DNA of 64,000 nt from NCBI GenBank assembly GCA_030522415.1, contig CM060109.1, positions 28,636,392-28,700,391 on the forward strand. The letters are read 5' to 3'. This DNA is from Channallabes apus (taxonomy: Eukaryota; Chordata; Actinopteri; Siluriformes; Clariidae). Positions 1-10,329 of the stretch are shown in pieces. Below the pieces are notes generated by a model. It searched no databases, was not told where the DNA came from, and saw only the letters and a program-made list of their open reading frames with translations. The translations under genes were made by a program, and so were the position numbers. Position 1 is the first letter of the stretch, and each line of letters opens with the position of its first letter.

Positions 1-1347
1 ATTAGCATATTGTGATAAAGTACTGATAAACATTAGACTTTCATATATTTTAGATTCATTACACACAACTGAAGTAGTTCAAGCCTTTTATTGTTTTAAT
101 ATTGATGATTGTGGCATACAGCTCATGAAAACCCAAAATCCCTATCTCAAAAAATTAGCATATCATGAAAAGGTTTTCTAAACGAGCTATTAACCTAATC
201 ATCTGAATCAACTAATTAACTCTAAACACCTGCAAAAGATTCCTGAGGCTTTTAAAAACTCCCAGCCTGGTTCATTACTCAAAACCGCAATCATGGGTAA
301 GACTGCCGACCTGACTGCTGTCCAGAATGCCATCATTGGCACCCTCAAGCAAGAGGGTAAGACACAGAAAGAAATTTCTGAACGAATAGGCTGTTCCCAG
401 AGTGCTATATCAAGGCGCCTCAGTGGGAAGTCTGTGGGAAGGAAAAAGTGTGGCAGAAAACGCTGCACAACGAGAAGAGGTGACCGGGCCCTGAGGAAGA
501 TTGTGGAGGAGGACCGATTCCAGACCTTGGGGGACCTGCGGAAGCAGTGGACTGAGTCTGGAGTAGAAACATCCAGAGCCACCGTGTACAGGCGTGTGCA
601 GGAAATGGGCTACAGGTTGCAAATTTTGCATGTCATTCGGAAATCAAGGTGCCAGAGTCTGGAGGAAGACTGGGGAGAGGGAAATGCCAAAATGCCTGAA
701 GTCCAGTGTCAAGTACCCACAGTCAGTGATGGTCTGGGGTGCCATGTTAGCTGCTGGTGTTGGTCCACTGTGTTTTATCAAGGGCAGGGTCAATGCAGTT
801 AGCTATCAGGAGATTTTGGAGCACTTCATGCTTCCATCTGCTGAAAAGCTTTATGGAGATGAAGATTTAATTTTTCAGCACGACCTGGCACCTGCTCACA
901 GTGCCAAAACCACTGGTAAATGGTTTACTGACCATGGTACTACTGTGCTCAATTGGCCTGCCAACTCTCCTGACCTGAACCCCATAGAGAATCTGTGGGA
1001 TATTGTGAAGAGAAAGTTGAGAGACACAAGACACAAGAATCTGCAAAAGGATTCCCGACCAAGTATTGAGTGCATAACTGAACATAATTATTTGAAGGTT
1101 GACTTTTTTGTATTAAAAACACTTTTCTTTTATTGGTCGGATGAAATATGCTAATTTTTTGAGATTTTAAATTTTGGGTTTTCATGAGCGGTATGCCACA
1201 ATCATCAATATTAAAACAATAAACGGCTTGAACTACTTCAGTTGTGTGTAATGAATCTAAAATATATGAAAGTCTAATGTTTATCAGTACATTACAGAAA
1301 ATAATGAACTTTATCACAATATGCTAATTTTTTGAGAAGGACCTGTA
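1..1347 (+). mobile_element. Tc1/mariner DNA transposon, decayed, left tip outside window
   Basis: Long terminal inverted repeats of about 180-210 bp flank a broken transposase. The left repeat covers about 1-177 and the right about 1137-1347. The right end reads out to GAGAAGGACCTGTA and abuts an (AAT)n run. The window starts inside the left repeat at ATTAGCATATTGTGATAAAG, which matches the inverse of 1303-1326, so about 20 terminal bases lie outside the window. Such long inverted repeats are typical of fish Tc1-like elements of the IR/DR type. The element lies upstream of the MYO16 promoter and is not expected to move by itself because its transposase is broken. Confidence 0.9.
293..1154 (+). 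pseudogene. Tc1-like transposase pseudogene (internal deletion and frameshift)
   Basis: The first frame (293 to about 620) begins MGKTADLTAVQNAIIGTL and carries the paired-like helix-turn-helix DNA-binding region of Tc1 transposases (KTQKEISERIGCSQSAISRR) and the second HTH (SRATVYRRVQEMGYR). The reading then shifts by one frame at about 620-640 and resumes with FCMSFGNQGARVWRK. The segment that should hold the first catalytic Asp is missing. The second Asp (QHDLAPAHSAK) and the Glu block (PDLNPIENLWD) are still readable. The C-terminus is also replaced by unrelated sequence before the stop at 1154. One catalytic residue, the continuous frame and the tail are all lost, so this is a dead copy. 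Confidence 0.9.
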
Positions 1348-1363
1348 ATAATAATAATAATAA
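1346..1363. repeat. (AAT)n microsatellite
   Basis: A short run of ATA/AAT units directly abuts the right end of the Tc1 element. It may have been the TA-rich target. Confidence 0.8.
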
Positions 1364-2077
1364 TGCCCTGGTAATCTAGCGCTTTTCCCTTCGACTTGGG
1401 TGTGGCTATTCACATCATTCAACAGAGGTAATCAACATGATAGTTTACAGTATATGGACAGTGTGTGCAGAAGAAACAGAACCGAAAGCATAACAGAGCA
1501 TTACTTACTTCAGAAAAGTATAATATGAAACTTGAACCTTCAAGGATGAATGGCAAATCAATAATCAATATATGTTTATTCTTATTTCCTGTGGGAGGTT
1601 AAAAACCAGTTTGTCTCCAAAACTGTGAAGCTAATAAAAAGCAGTAAATTGAAGCTCCATTATGAGACAAAACACGTGTTGTTTAGCAAACATCTCCACA
1701 GTGGTCCGAGGTTAGGGCGTGTAAAATACCTGATTCAAGCGCCTGGTAATACAAAGCAACCTTCCACATTTATTTACACCCCAGCAGATTGATAAAAGAT
1801 TTTTGTTGGTTTTCCATTGCAAGGAAATATGCATAGCCATCAATGATGAAACTGTCCATACAGTATGTTTAACGTAGTTAATCGACAATAAATCTTATTG
1901 AAAGGCTATGGAAATTTTAAGCTGCATGTTTTTTATAGACTAATATAGAGAGATCTAAAGTTTAATACCCCTTTTTATAGACCCTGTATTTCCCCACTTA
2001 CAACCTCTAAGAACCACCAAAACCACCACCGGTTAGCAATTTCAAATTTCTCACTCCTTCATCGTCGATTGCGCTTT
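1364..2077. other. No recognisable feature
   Basis: AT-rich sequence without a long reading frame, RNA gene or repeat that I recognise. Confidence 0.5.
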
Positions 2078-2239
2078 ATCCTGTATACAGGTTTGCTGGG
2101 CCGGGAGCCTGGAGACTTAGCACATGAGGCGGGGTATACTCTGGATGGAGTGCCAATCCATCGCAGGGCACATACACACACTCACATTCTCATTCGTACA
2201 TTACGGGCAATTTGGGAACGCCAATTAGTCTAATCTGCT
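2078..2239 (-). mobile_element. tRNA-headed SINE copy A, tail part (split by the LINE)
   Basis: This is the tail half of a SINE family present many times in the window. Recognisable blocks, read on the + strand, are GCTTTATCCTGTAT, GAGGCGGGGTATACTCTGGA, CCAATCCATCGCAGGGCAC and GGGAACGCCAATTAGTC. It is interrupted at 2239 by the RTE element, and the tRNA-like head resumes at 5371. Confidence 0.85.
2223..2239. repeat. Left target-site duplication of the RTE insertion (17 bp)
   Basis: AATTAGTCTAATCTGCT occurs here and again at 5354-5370, exactly flanking the RTE element. It belongs to the SINE consensus (compare AATTAGCCTAATCTGC at 10142), so it is duplicated target sequence and not part of the LINE. 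Confidence 0.9.
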
Positions 2240-2274
2240 AATGCAACCATGGGGGGGCACAATCCAGTGTCTTC

Positions 2275-3192
2275 TTGTGCCAATCCCAAGTCTGGATAAA
2301 TGCAGAGGGTTGTGTCAGGAAGGGCATCCGACATAAAACATTTGCCAAATCAATGATGCGAATCAGAAATATCATTTCCATACCGGATCGGTCGTGGCAC
2401 GGGTTAACAACGACCGCCACTGGTGCTGTTGACTTACAGGGTGCCGGTGGAAATTGGGCTACTGTTGGTCGAAGAAGGAGAGGAGGAAGGCGTGTTCGAA
2501 AGCAGAGAGAGAAGAGGAAAGGCAAGAGTTTAGGAATGAAAGTAGGGACCTTGAATGTTCGGACCATGACAGGGAAGGGAAGAGAGTTGGTTGATATGAT
2601 GCAGAGAAGGAAGGTGGATATACTGTGTGTCCAGGAGACCAGGTGGAAAGGTAGAAGCTTAGGATCAGGGTTCAAATTGTTTTACCATGGTGTGGATAGG
2701 AAAAGAAATGGAGTAGGAGTTATTCTGAAAGAGGAGTTTGTAAGGAATGTCCTAGAGATGAAGAGAGTATCAGATAGGGTGATGAGTCTGAAGCTGGAAA
2801 TTGATGGTGTGATGTTCAATGTTGTTAGTGGTTATGCTCCACAGGTAGGATGTGTGTTAGAAGAGAAGGAGAAATTCTGGAGTGAGTTAGATGAAGTGAT
2901 GCAGAGCATCCCCAGAGGTAATATAGTTGTGATTGGTGCAGACTTCAATGGATATGTTGGGGAAGGGAACAGAGGGGATGAAAATGCGATGGGAAGGTTT
3001 GGTCTTCAGGACAGGAATGTAGAAGGACAGATGGTGGTGGCCTTTGCAAAGAGGATGGAAATGGCAGTGGTAAATACTTTCTTCCAGAAGAGGCAGGAAC
3101 ATAGGGTGACATATAAGAGCGGAGGCAGAAGCACTCAGGTGGACTACATCTTGTGTCGACGTTGTAATCTGAAGACTGCAACGTGTTGGTAG
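2275..3192 (+). pseudogene. RTE LINE endonuclease region (frame broken before RT)
   Basis: The 305-codon frame contains the endonuclease motifs of the exonuclease/endonuclease/phosphatase fold in order: KVGTLNVRTMTG (Asn), CVQETRWKG (catalytic Glu), VSGYAPQ, VVIGADFNGYVG (Asp/Asn), and RSTQVDYILCRR near the end. The real start of the protein is unclear, and the first in-frame ATG-like position used here is only nominal. After DYILCRRCNLK the sequence shifts frame and stops at 3192. The overlapping next frame continues from about 3195 with GESVARQHRMVV, so a small indel at about 3170-3190 separates endonuclease from RT. Confidence 0.85.
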
Positions 3193-5327
3193 GGGAGAGT
3201 GTAGCCAGACAACACAGAATGGTGGTGTGTAAAATAACCCTGGTGGTGAGGAAGGTGAAGAGGACAAAGGCAGAGCAGAGGACAAAGTGGTGGAAGCTGA
3301 GAAAGGAAGAATGTTGTGTAGTCTTTAGGGAGGAGTTGAGACAAGCTATGGGTGGTCAGGAGGTGCTTTCAGTTGACTGGACAACTACAGCCAATGTGAT
3401 CAGGGAGACAGGTAAGAGGGTACTTGGTGTATCATCAGGTAAGGGAAAAGGGGACAAGAAGACTTGGTGGTGGAATGAGGAAGTCCAGGAGTGTATACAG
3501 GGAAAGGGGCTAGCTAAGAAGAAGTGGGACACTGAGAGGAGTGAAGAGAGTAGACAGGAGTACAGGGAGATGCACCGTACGGTGAAGGTAGAAGTGGCAA
3601 AGGCCAAACAAAGAGCATATGAGGACTTGTATGCTAGGCTGGACAGTAAGGAGGGAGAGGTGGATCTGTACAGGTTGGCGAGGCAAAGAGATAGAGATGG
3701 GAAGGATGTGCAGCAGGTTAGAGTGATTAAAGATAGAGATGGAAATGTACTGACAGATGCCAGGAGGGTGATGGGAAGATGGAAGGAGTACTTTGAGGAG
3801 CTGATGAATGAGGAAAACGAAAGAGAACAAAGAGTAGAAGAGGTGACTGTTGTGGAGCAGGAAGTAGCAAATATTAGTAAAAGTGAGGTGAGAAGGGCGT
3901 TGAAGAGGATGAAGAGTGGAAAGGCTGTTGGTCCTGATGACATACCTGTGGAGGTATGGAAGTGCTTAGGAGAGGTGGCAGTAGAGTTTCTGACTAGTTT
4001 GTTTAACGAGATCTTGGAGAGTGAGAGGATTCCAGAGGAATGGAGGAGAAGTGTATTGGTGCCGATTTTTAAGAACAAGGGAGATGTGCAGAGCTGTGGC
4101 AATTACAGAGGTATAAAGCTAATGAGCCATACAATGAAGCTGTGGGAAAGAGTAGTGGAAGCTATGTTAAGGGCAGAGGTGAGAATTTGTGAGCAGCAAT
4201 ATGGTTTTATGCCTAGAAAGAGTACATCAGATGCAGTATTTGGTTTGAGGATGCTGGTGGAGAAGTACAGAGAAGGTAATAAAGAGTTGCATTGTGTCTT
4301 TGTAGATTTAGAGAAAGCGTACGACAGGGTGCCGAGAGAGGAGCTGTGGTGTTGTATGAGGAAGTCTGGAGTGGCAGAGAAGTATGTTAGAGTGGTGCAG
4401 GACATGTATGAGAGCTGTAAGACAGTGGTAAGATGTGCTGTAGGTGTGACAGAAGAGTTCAAGGTGGATGTGGGTCTGCATCAAGGATCGGCTCTAAGCC
4501 CCTTTTTGTTTGCTCTAGTGATGGACAGGATGACAGATGAAGTTAGACAGGAGTCTCCATGGACTATGATGTTTGCAGATGACATTGTGCTTTGTACCGA
4601 GAGCAGGGAACAGGTGGAGGAAAATTTGGAGAGGTGGACGTATGCTCTGGAAAGCAGAGGAATGAAGGTTAGCCGCAGCAAGACGGAATACATGTGTGTG
4701 AATGTGAGGGACCCAAGAGGAACAGTGAGGCTACAGGGAGCAGAGGTAAAGAAGGTGCAGGATTTTAAGTACTTATGGTCAACAGTCCAGAGCAACGGAG
4801 AGTGTGGAAAGGAGGTGAAGAGGCGGATACAGGCAGGTTGGAATGGGTGGAGAGAAGTGTCAGGTGTGTTGTGCGATAAAAGAGTATCAGCGAGAATGAA
4901 AGGAAAGGTGTACAGCACAGTGGTGAGAGCAGCAATGCTCTACGGCTTAGAGACAGTGGCACTGAAGAAAAGACAGGAGGCAGAGCTAGAGGTAGCAGAG
5001 CTGAAGATGTTGAGGTTCTCTTTGGGAGTGACAAGGATGGATAGGATCAAGAATGAGTTCATCAGAGGGACAACCCATGTTAGATGTTTTGGAGATAAAG
5101 TCAGAGAGGCCAGATTGAGGTGGTTTGGACATGTTCAGAGGAGAGAGTGTGAATATATCGGTAGAAGGATGCTGAGGTTGGAACTGCCAGGCAGGAGGTC
5201 TAGAGGAAGACCAAAGAGCAGAGTTATGGATGCAGTGAGAGAGGACATGAAGTTAGTTGGTGTGAGAGAAGAGGATGCAGAGGATAGGATTAGATGGAGG
5301 CAGATGATTCGCTGTGGCGACCCCTAA
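3183..5327 (+). pseudogene. RTE LINE reverse transcriptase region
   Basis: The 714-codon open frame lacks its own proper start because it is the downstream half of the RTE polyprotein. RT motifs appear in order: KAVGPDDIPVEVWK and VLVPIFKNKGD (fingers), NYRGIKLMSHTMKLWERV, QYGFMPRKSTSDAVF, VFVDLEKAYDRVP (motif A, catalytic Asp), GLHQGSALSPFLFALVMD (motif B), MMFADDIVLC (motif C, catalytic ADD), and the thumb region. The C-terminal block RLRWFGHVQRR...GRPKSRVMDAV is typical of fish RTE-like elements. Apart from the upstream frame break it is uninterrupted to the stop, so it is a young copy. Confidence 0.9.
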
Positions 5328-5353
5328 AAGGGAACAGTCGAAAGACAAAGAAG

Positions 5354-5370
5354 AATTAGTCTAATCTGCT
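5354..5370. repeat. Right target-site duplication of the RTE insertion
   Basis: Second copy of the 17-bp AATTAGTCTAATCTGCT. It is identical to 2223-2239. Confidence 0.9.
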
Positions 5371-5405
5371 GGAGGTGCAAGGCGACAGTGCTAACCACTA
5401 AGCAC
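5371..5405 (-). mobile_element. SINE copy A, tRNA-like head remnant
   Basis: GGAGGTGCAAGGCGACAGTG followed by CTAACCACTAAGCAC is the complement of the tRNA-like head (A-box region GTGGTTAGCACTGTCGCC). Compared with copies B and G, about 130 bp of the SINE between AATCTGC and GGAGGTGC is missing, so this copy had lost its middle. Confidence 0.75.
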
Positions 5406-5869
5406 ATACATAAACTGCGGATTAAACGTGTTGTTTTGTAGCCTAAACCTTTAGATGCAGATGAGAGCCCCTTTCATACTCACACCTACATGAATGTACA
5501 CTCATACTGTACATACACACACACACATACTGTACACAACACACTTCAGGCCCCCAGTTAGGGTAAGATGAAGGTTGTCATGGTTGATCGCTTGCTGTTG
5601 AATGGAGGTCAGTATATCATGGCTAATTTGTGGGTGGTGAAAGGCAGTTGTCGGGAAGTTAAGATGTCAGGATTGCAGGAGCCGCACTGCAGCACCAGAT
5701 TCTCTCTCTCTGTTCCCACCTCCCTTAAATCCCTCTTTTCATCAAACGTCCATCTTTATCTCTCTCCCCTCTACTCAGTCCTATTCTTTCCATAAACATC
5801 CTCAGTCCTCTCTTTCTCTCTACCACGCTTTAATCTATTTCTCTCTCTCTGTTTCCTTGATTTTTCGTT
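5406..5869. other. Upstream flank of MYO16; CA/TC-rich, nothing coding
   Basis: Contains short CA and TC runs (5512-5530, about 5700-5850). No gene or element is recognised. Confidence 0.5.
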
Positions 5870-6320
5870 GGTCTCAAACGGGAAGGTGAATGAGCGTATG
5901 AGCGCGTGCGCCAGGCAACGCAGAGGTGTGTGGCGGCTGCGCGCGTCCGTGATAGAAGGAGCGAGGGGGGCGTGTTCGCGGTCGTGGGCAGGGCTTACGG
6001 CGCGTCACTCAGCGGCATTACGGCAGCACGTGCTGCGGTCATGGTCGCGCGGAGGAGCGGGGTTGAGCAGGGGAGGCGACGCTGCTGCATCCTGACGCCG
6101 AGGACGAGAGGGAATCAGAGGGAGAGAGAGACAGGCAGAAGGCGCACGGAAAGCGGCTCTGCAGCTGAATAATGCACACGGCGGTGAAGGCGAGCTAAGC
6201 GCTGCATTGTGCCGGTTTGTAGCCTGTCGCTCCGGCGCCCTGACGAGGATAACATGTCACACTACCGCTTCATCAAATGCTGTGAGTACCGCGCCACTTT
6301 CCCCTGCATGTCCTCACTTT
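5870..6320 (+). promoter_or_regulatory. MYO16: CpG-rich promoter and 5' UTR region of MYO16
   Basis: The base composition switches abruptly from AT-rich to GC-rich with many CpG dinucleotides (for example GCGCGTGCGCCAGGCAACGC, GCGGCTGCGCGCGTCCGTG and CATGGTCGCGCGG), and back again after about 6370. This block ends at the first MYO16 coding exon, which is the arrangement expected of a vertebrate CpG-island promoter. No clear TATA box was seen. A nine-codon upstream ORF including its stop (6172-6198) precedes the coding ATG. The transcription start cannot be placed from sequence alone. Confidence 0.7.
6254..6281 (+). CDS. MYO16: MYO16 coding exon 1 (28 nt, Cys-rich leader)
   Basis: The exon codes for MSHYRFIKC plus one base of the next codon and ends at a perfect donor, T|GTGAGT. 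The ATG has A at -3. Joined to exon 2 (acceptor TTCTCAG|GTTGC) the split codon becomes Cys and the frame runs without a stop into the conserved MEIDQ start block, adding 21 residues ahead of it. I recall that human MYO16 has isoforms differing by about 22 N-terminal residues, which fits. The exon lies within the CpG-rich block. It was recognised by frame compatibility, donor quality and position; transcript data would be decisive. It begins a 15-kb intron. Confidence 0.75.
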
Positions 6321-6439
6321 GGCAATGATGTCATCGCAGCGAGCGAGCGCGCGCCTTGCCTTCCTGCAGAGGATTGATCTATGGTTGTGCGCGCGCATAT
6401 GTGAGTGTATGCTGTAATCATTGAGACTGGAATAGAGGC

Positions 6440-6925
6440 TTTATCTCTCTCTCTCTCTCTCTCTCTCTCATTGTCTTTTTTGCACATAGTGCATGTTGCT
6501 ATGGAGTGTGAGTGTGTGTGCGAGAGGGAGAGAGAGAGGGGGCATGCAGGATGCGGCAGCCATGTAAAAGTTGAGCGCTGATTGCGGCAGGTGTGAAGAG
6601 ATCTCTCGTGGGAATCTGGGGAACTTCGGGGAAACAGTGTGACAGTCTGACAGTCACGACAGGGTTTTCGCACCTTGGTGTGTGTGTGTGTGTGAAGGAT
6701 AGAAGGATGGAACTGACATGAAAAGAGCGTGTGATGGAGAGAGAGAGAGAGCAGAGGGATGCTGAAAGAGAAAAGGGATTTGCAGAGATTGTTTGAGGCA
6801 CGGCTGGATGAAAGGAGGCTGTTAAACTCGTCCATTTACCCCGCCTGTCTTTTTATCTGCATTCACAAAACGCACTCCTTCATCTCTGCTTCTTACAGCT
6901 TGACAGGTTGCTCGTCAGAGCGCGC

Positions 6926-6959
<34 letters not shown>

Positions 6960-7180
6960 ACGCACTTGTGCTAGTCTTCCACTGACACATTATAATGTAT
7001 AATTATTAATTCTGTGTCTACACAATAATTTAACACTTATGGCTCTTTTAGTGCAGGTTATTAAAAAAAACTGCTACACCTATGAAGAGCAGTCAAATGT
7101 AAAAGTTAAAGATAAATGTTGGCATTTTGTCCTCACCAAGATATAAACACACACACACACACACACACACATTAACAGAT
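6440..7180. repeat. Cluster of microsatellites at start of intron 1
   Basis: (CT)n at about 6445-6469, (TG)n at 6678-6694, (AC)n/(GC)n at 6930-6962 and (AC)n at 7147-7170. Short GA runs lie between them. No coding signal was found. Confidence 0.8.
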
Positions 7181-7649
7181 GGACCAATTATTCAGAGTCG
7201 TTCAGTCTAACATACTGAACTGCAATCATCCTGGAAGGATCTCTATGGAAAGAGACAGCAGTGCGTGTTTCACATGCCCACACACAGATACACAGACAAA
7301 TCTAAACCAGTGTAACTGAAAAACATGTTTTGGCTGTGCATTTTGCTTAAATTAAATTCCTGTGACTAAGTCAAATAGTCCCTCAGTATAAGTGTGACAG
7401 TCTGGGAGAACCTTGTTATATATTTATTACAATATGAAGTTTTGAAAACAACAGGTTCTTGTTTGCATGGACCATAACCAGAAGTAAAGTTCTAGCATTC
7501 TGAAACTGTGGAAAAGGAGAGCATTTCTGATAAAGATCCCATTCCGACCAAACAACAGAAGCATCACTGCCACATACATTGTTTCTAATAACTAGATACA
7601 GATTCTCTCACTCTTTTTCTTTTCTAATGTTACTTGTTCAGTTCACTCG

Positions 7650-7654
<5 letters not shown>

Positions 7655-7699
<45 letters not shown>

Positions 7700-7712
7700 C
7701 TCACTCACACAT
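7655..7712. repeat. (CT)n followed by (CA)n microsatellite
   Basis: A run of about 36 bases of TC repeats (7656-7691) is followed by ACACAC and CACTCACTCACAC. The reading frames across it are repeat artefacts. Confidence 0.85.
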
Positions 7713-8476
7713 ACTGTACACACTCGCATCATGTGTGGTGGGACAGCTTGGGACTCTTTTACGTCCAGTGCCAGAGACAATCTGAAGGAGGAAAGACAAG
7801 GTCGCACAGTCAGGTGCAGAGCCAGCAGAATACAGACTGGACTGTGTGTGTGTTTGTGTGTGGTTTGGTTTACAGAGTGTGCAGCAGACAGAGTGATGGA
7901 TTTGCCTGCTTTGCATTTATGGGGTTGTAAGCAGTAAGAGAATACACGAGGCTCGGACTCACTGTGTGGGTGTGTAATTGTGAAGCAGCGCTTTATTTCA
8001 GCAGGATAGCACACTCATCCAGCTTTATGTCTCTCTGTATGTGTGTGTGTGTGGGTGTGTGTGTGAATCGTTCCTTGTGCAGATGTGTAGAAGATATAAG
8101 AGAGGTTAAAGCTCTGTGAAACATCCAGTGCTGTCTCTTCTGATAACGGTTCTTCCAGGATGAGTTCAGTTCATAATGTGAGCCTGAACGTCTGGGTATC
8201 CTGAGTCCATCTGCTGATATGTTTGTGTGTGTACAGTATGTGAAGCAAATAGGTTTCTGTTTATTCAGTCTGATTTAAGCATGTAACTGTTATTAATTTC
8301 ATCCTGTGTAGGATATTTGAGCCTGAATCAATACCATACTACACTGGAGTATACTGAGCAAGAACTGTTGAGAAAAAATCATTTACAAGAGCTACCGCAT
8401 ATTTCCTGTTTGGTTAAATAAGCAATATTCAATAATCTCTTGCTGAAAGACTGTATACCATTACATATCCTCTGCT

Positions 8477-8545
8477 TGGGCTGCACAAAATGGGCAAAAA
8501 GGTAATATTGTGATAATATCATCATCGCAAATACAATGTTCATAT
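8477..8545 (+). mobile_element. Possible hAT-end fragment
   Basis: GGGCTGCACAAAATGGGCAA followed by TATTGTGATAATATCATC resembles the left end of the hAT element at 9331 (GGGCTGCACGATATATCG). No matching right end was found, so this is only a resemblance. Confidence 0.3.
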
Positions 8546-9179
8546 TAAACAAATTCCAGATGTGTGCAATTTTTCTTTTTTTTGCAAATCTTAATAGTGT
8601 TACTTAGATTTCCATACTGTTTATTAAAAGTTATGTAATTGAGTACTTAATAAGAAGTGTTGTGTGTATTGTAATATACCATATACTGTATTCATGTTAT
8701 ACCCATTATTAACACTTTACATTGTAAAGCCACTATATTGGTGATAGTTAACCTATTGTACATTATCCAGGGCCTGTGTGGTCATCTTCATCACACAATG
8801 CCATGCTTCCCTGCCCAAAGGCTCCATGCCTTACTATGCTCTATAAACCAGTTATGGAGTCTGTGAGTACTAGTGATAAAACCACTCCAGCTGAGACTCG
8901 CATATAATAATGACCAAGAGCACTGACACAAAAAGGAAAACTTGGATCAGTGTTCAGTGTAGATATAAATTCAGTGTACATTAAGCTATAAATGATGTTA
9001 CTTATCTAAATTATCTAAATTCAGATACAGTAAGCCGTAACACTTATGTAGCAGTTGTTTTAATTTTCTAATAGTCGGTTAGATGATTCAGAGTTAGCAT
9101 CACTTAGCAAAATCCAGATAGGATTAAACAGGTAAATCCATACAAAAGCTGTGACCTGTCAAATAAGACTAGCAACAAT

Positions 9180-9330
9180 GACTGGGTTGACTTGGATTAG
9201 AGTAAACTTGATTGGCATAGAATGGCTTGGTATGGCATGTTGTGGCATATTGGTTTAATTTGGCTTTGGTTGGCCAGAACTGGACTGGACAGGATTAAGT
9301 TGGTTGCCCTTGGCTTGGTTTAGTTTGGTT
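9180..9330. repeat. Degenerate TTGG-rich minisatellite, left part
   Basis: Irregular tandem words such as GGCTTGGTATGG and TTGGCTTGGTTTAG recur every 5-15 bases. The same vocabulary resumes at 10771 after the hAT element, so the transposon split one low-complexity array. Confidence 0.7.
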
Positions 9331-9457
9331 TAGGGCTGCACGATATATCGAAAAAATATCGTTATCGCGATAATGGCAGGCGCGATAACCATATCACAAG
9401 GAGTTGAGAAATTTGACCAATCAGATGGGCCCTTACTATGTTTATACCCACTTATAT

Positions 9458-9461
<4 letters not shown>

Positions 9462-9513
<52 letters not shown>
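9462..9513. repeat. (TA)n microsatellite
   Basis: About 26 TA units lie inside the hAT element. The YIYIYI reading frame over it is an artefact. Confidence 0.9.
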
Positions 9514-9516
<3 letters not shown>

Positions 9517-9545
9517 TATATTATTTATATCTTTATACTTCATTC

Positions 9546-9907
9546 TGTCGCGAACTAACCCCGGATGATCAAAGACTTAGCGATTAGCCGTTAGCCGCGA
9601 TTAGCCGTTAGCCCTTTATAGACGGTAAACCCAAACGCGGAAGCAAGCAAGTAGGCAGGATAACCACGCAAATTAGTTTAAGGACTCTCACAGAAGGGGG
9701 GCAAGGGAAAAACACACATTTAACCCGCGTCCTATAAACACACACTCGAATCAGAAAGTAAAAATCTGAACCGACATGGCGAACTCAGTGACTAAGCTGT
9801 ATGCGGTTTGTTTACTCCTCTTATACTTCCGGGTTCGCGCCTGCATTACTTCCGGGTCCTAGTGCTGGTTGCGGAGCGTGCATGTGTGTGTGTGTGTGTG
9901 TGTGACA
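9546..9907 (-). mobile_element. Solo Gypsy LTR, diverged relative of the 35-40 kb element
   Basis: This segment starts TGTCGCGAACTAACC and ends TGTGACA. It shares long blocks with the LTRs at 35024 and 39801: GGTAAACCCAAACGCGGA, GGCAGGATAACCACGC, AAGGACTCTCACA, AACCCGCGTCCTATAAA, TGTTTACTCCTCTTATACTT and ACTTCCGGGTCCTAGTGC. No internal gag-pol sequence follows, so it is a solo LTR left by LTR-LTR recombination. No 5-bp target duplication is visible (CATTC against AATAG). Substitutions and indels show it is older or from another subfamily. Confidence 0.85.
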
Positions 9908-9947
9908 AATAGTATTTTTTAAATGTAATTTTTGTTTAACAATATTT

Positions 9948-10329
9948 CATTCATTCATTCATTCGTCTTCTATACCGCTTTATCTTTCTATTCAGGGTCG
10001 CGGGGGACCTGGAGCCTATCCCAGGAGGCTTAGGGCACAAGGCGGGGTACACCCTGGACAGGGTGCCAATCCATCGCAGGGCACAAACTCATACGCACAT
10101 GCACACACTCATTCACACACTACGGTCAATTTGGGAACACCAATTAGCCTAATCTGCATATCTTTGGACTGTGGGAGGAAACCGGAGTACCCGGAGGAAA
10201 CCCACCAAGCACGGGGAGAACATGCAAACTCCATGCACACAGAGACGGGAATCGAGCCTGGCCGGGGAATCGAACCCAGACCCTGGAGGTGCAAGGCGAC
10301 AGTGCTAACCACTACACCACCGCGCCGCC
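9948..10329 (-). mobile_element. tRNA-headed SINE copy B, full length
   Basis: The full-length minus-strand copy runs from its (GAAT)n tail (CATTCATTCATTC on the + strand) to the tRNA-like head ending GCGCCGCC. The complement of the head has an A-box-like TAGTGGTTAGCACTGTCGCC and a B-box-like GGTTCGATTCCCC, as in a pol III internal promoter. A perfect 13-bp target duplication TTTAACAATATTT flanks it (9935-9947 and 10330-10342). Copies A and C-J belong to the same family. Confidence 0.9.

Larger units (their letters stand above)
2240..5353 (+). mobile_element. RTE-clade non-LTR retrotransposon, nearly full length
   Basis: This 3.1-kb LINE has an apurinic/apyrimidinic-type endonuclease region followed by a reverse transcriptase. 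It ends with RWRQMIRCGDP, stop, and then a short 3' tail (AGGGAACAGTCGAAAGACAAAG). That length and organisation match the RTE clade, whose elements are about 3.2 kb with one main ORF. It has the usual 5' lead (CAATCCAGTGTCTTCTTGTG and CATACCGGATCGGTCG). A perfect 17-bp target duplication flanks it, which indicates a recent insertion. The frame breaks near 3180 (see the ORF entries), so this copy probably cannot make the full protein. Confidence 0.9.

Noticed and set aside
3356..4918. Minus-strand frames of up to 248 codons
   Set aside because: Shadows of the purine-rich RTE reverse transcriptase on the plus strand; no domains.
5868..6172. GC-rich frames of 75 and 88 codons in the promoter region
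   Set aside because: Expected by chance in CpG-rich DNA with few stops; no similarity recognised, and the region is better explained as promoter and 5' UTR.
9541..9912. Target duplication of the solo LTR
   Set aside because: CATTC on the left and AATAG on the right do not match, so no duplication is claimed.
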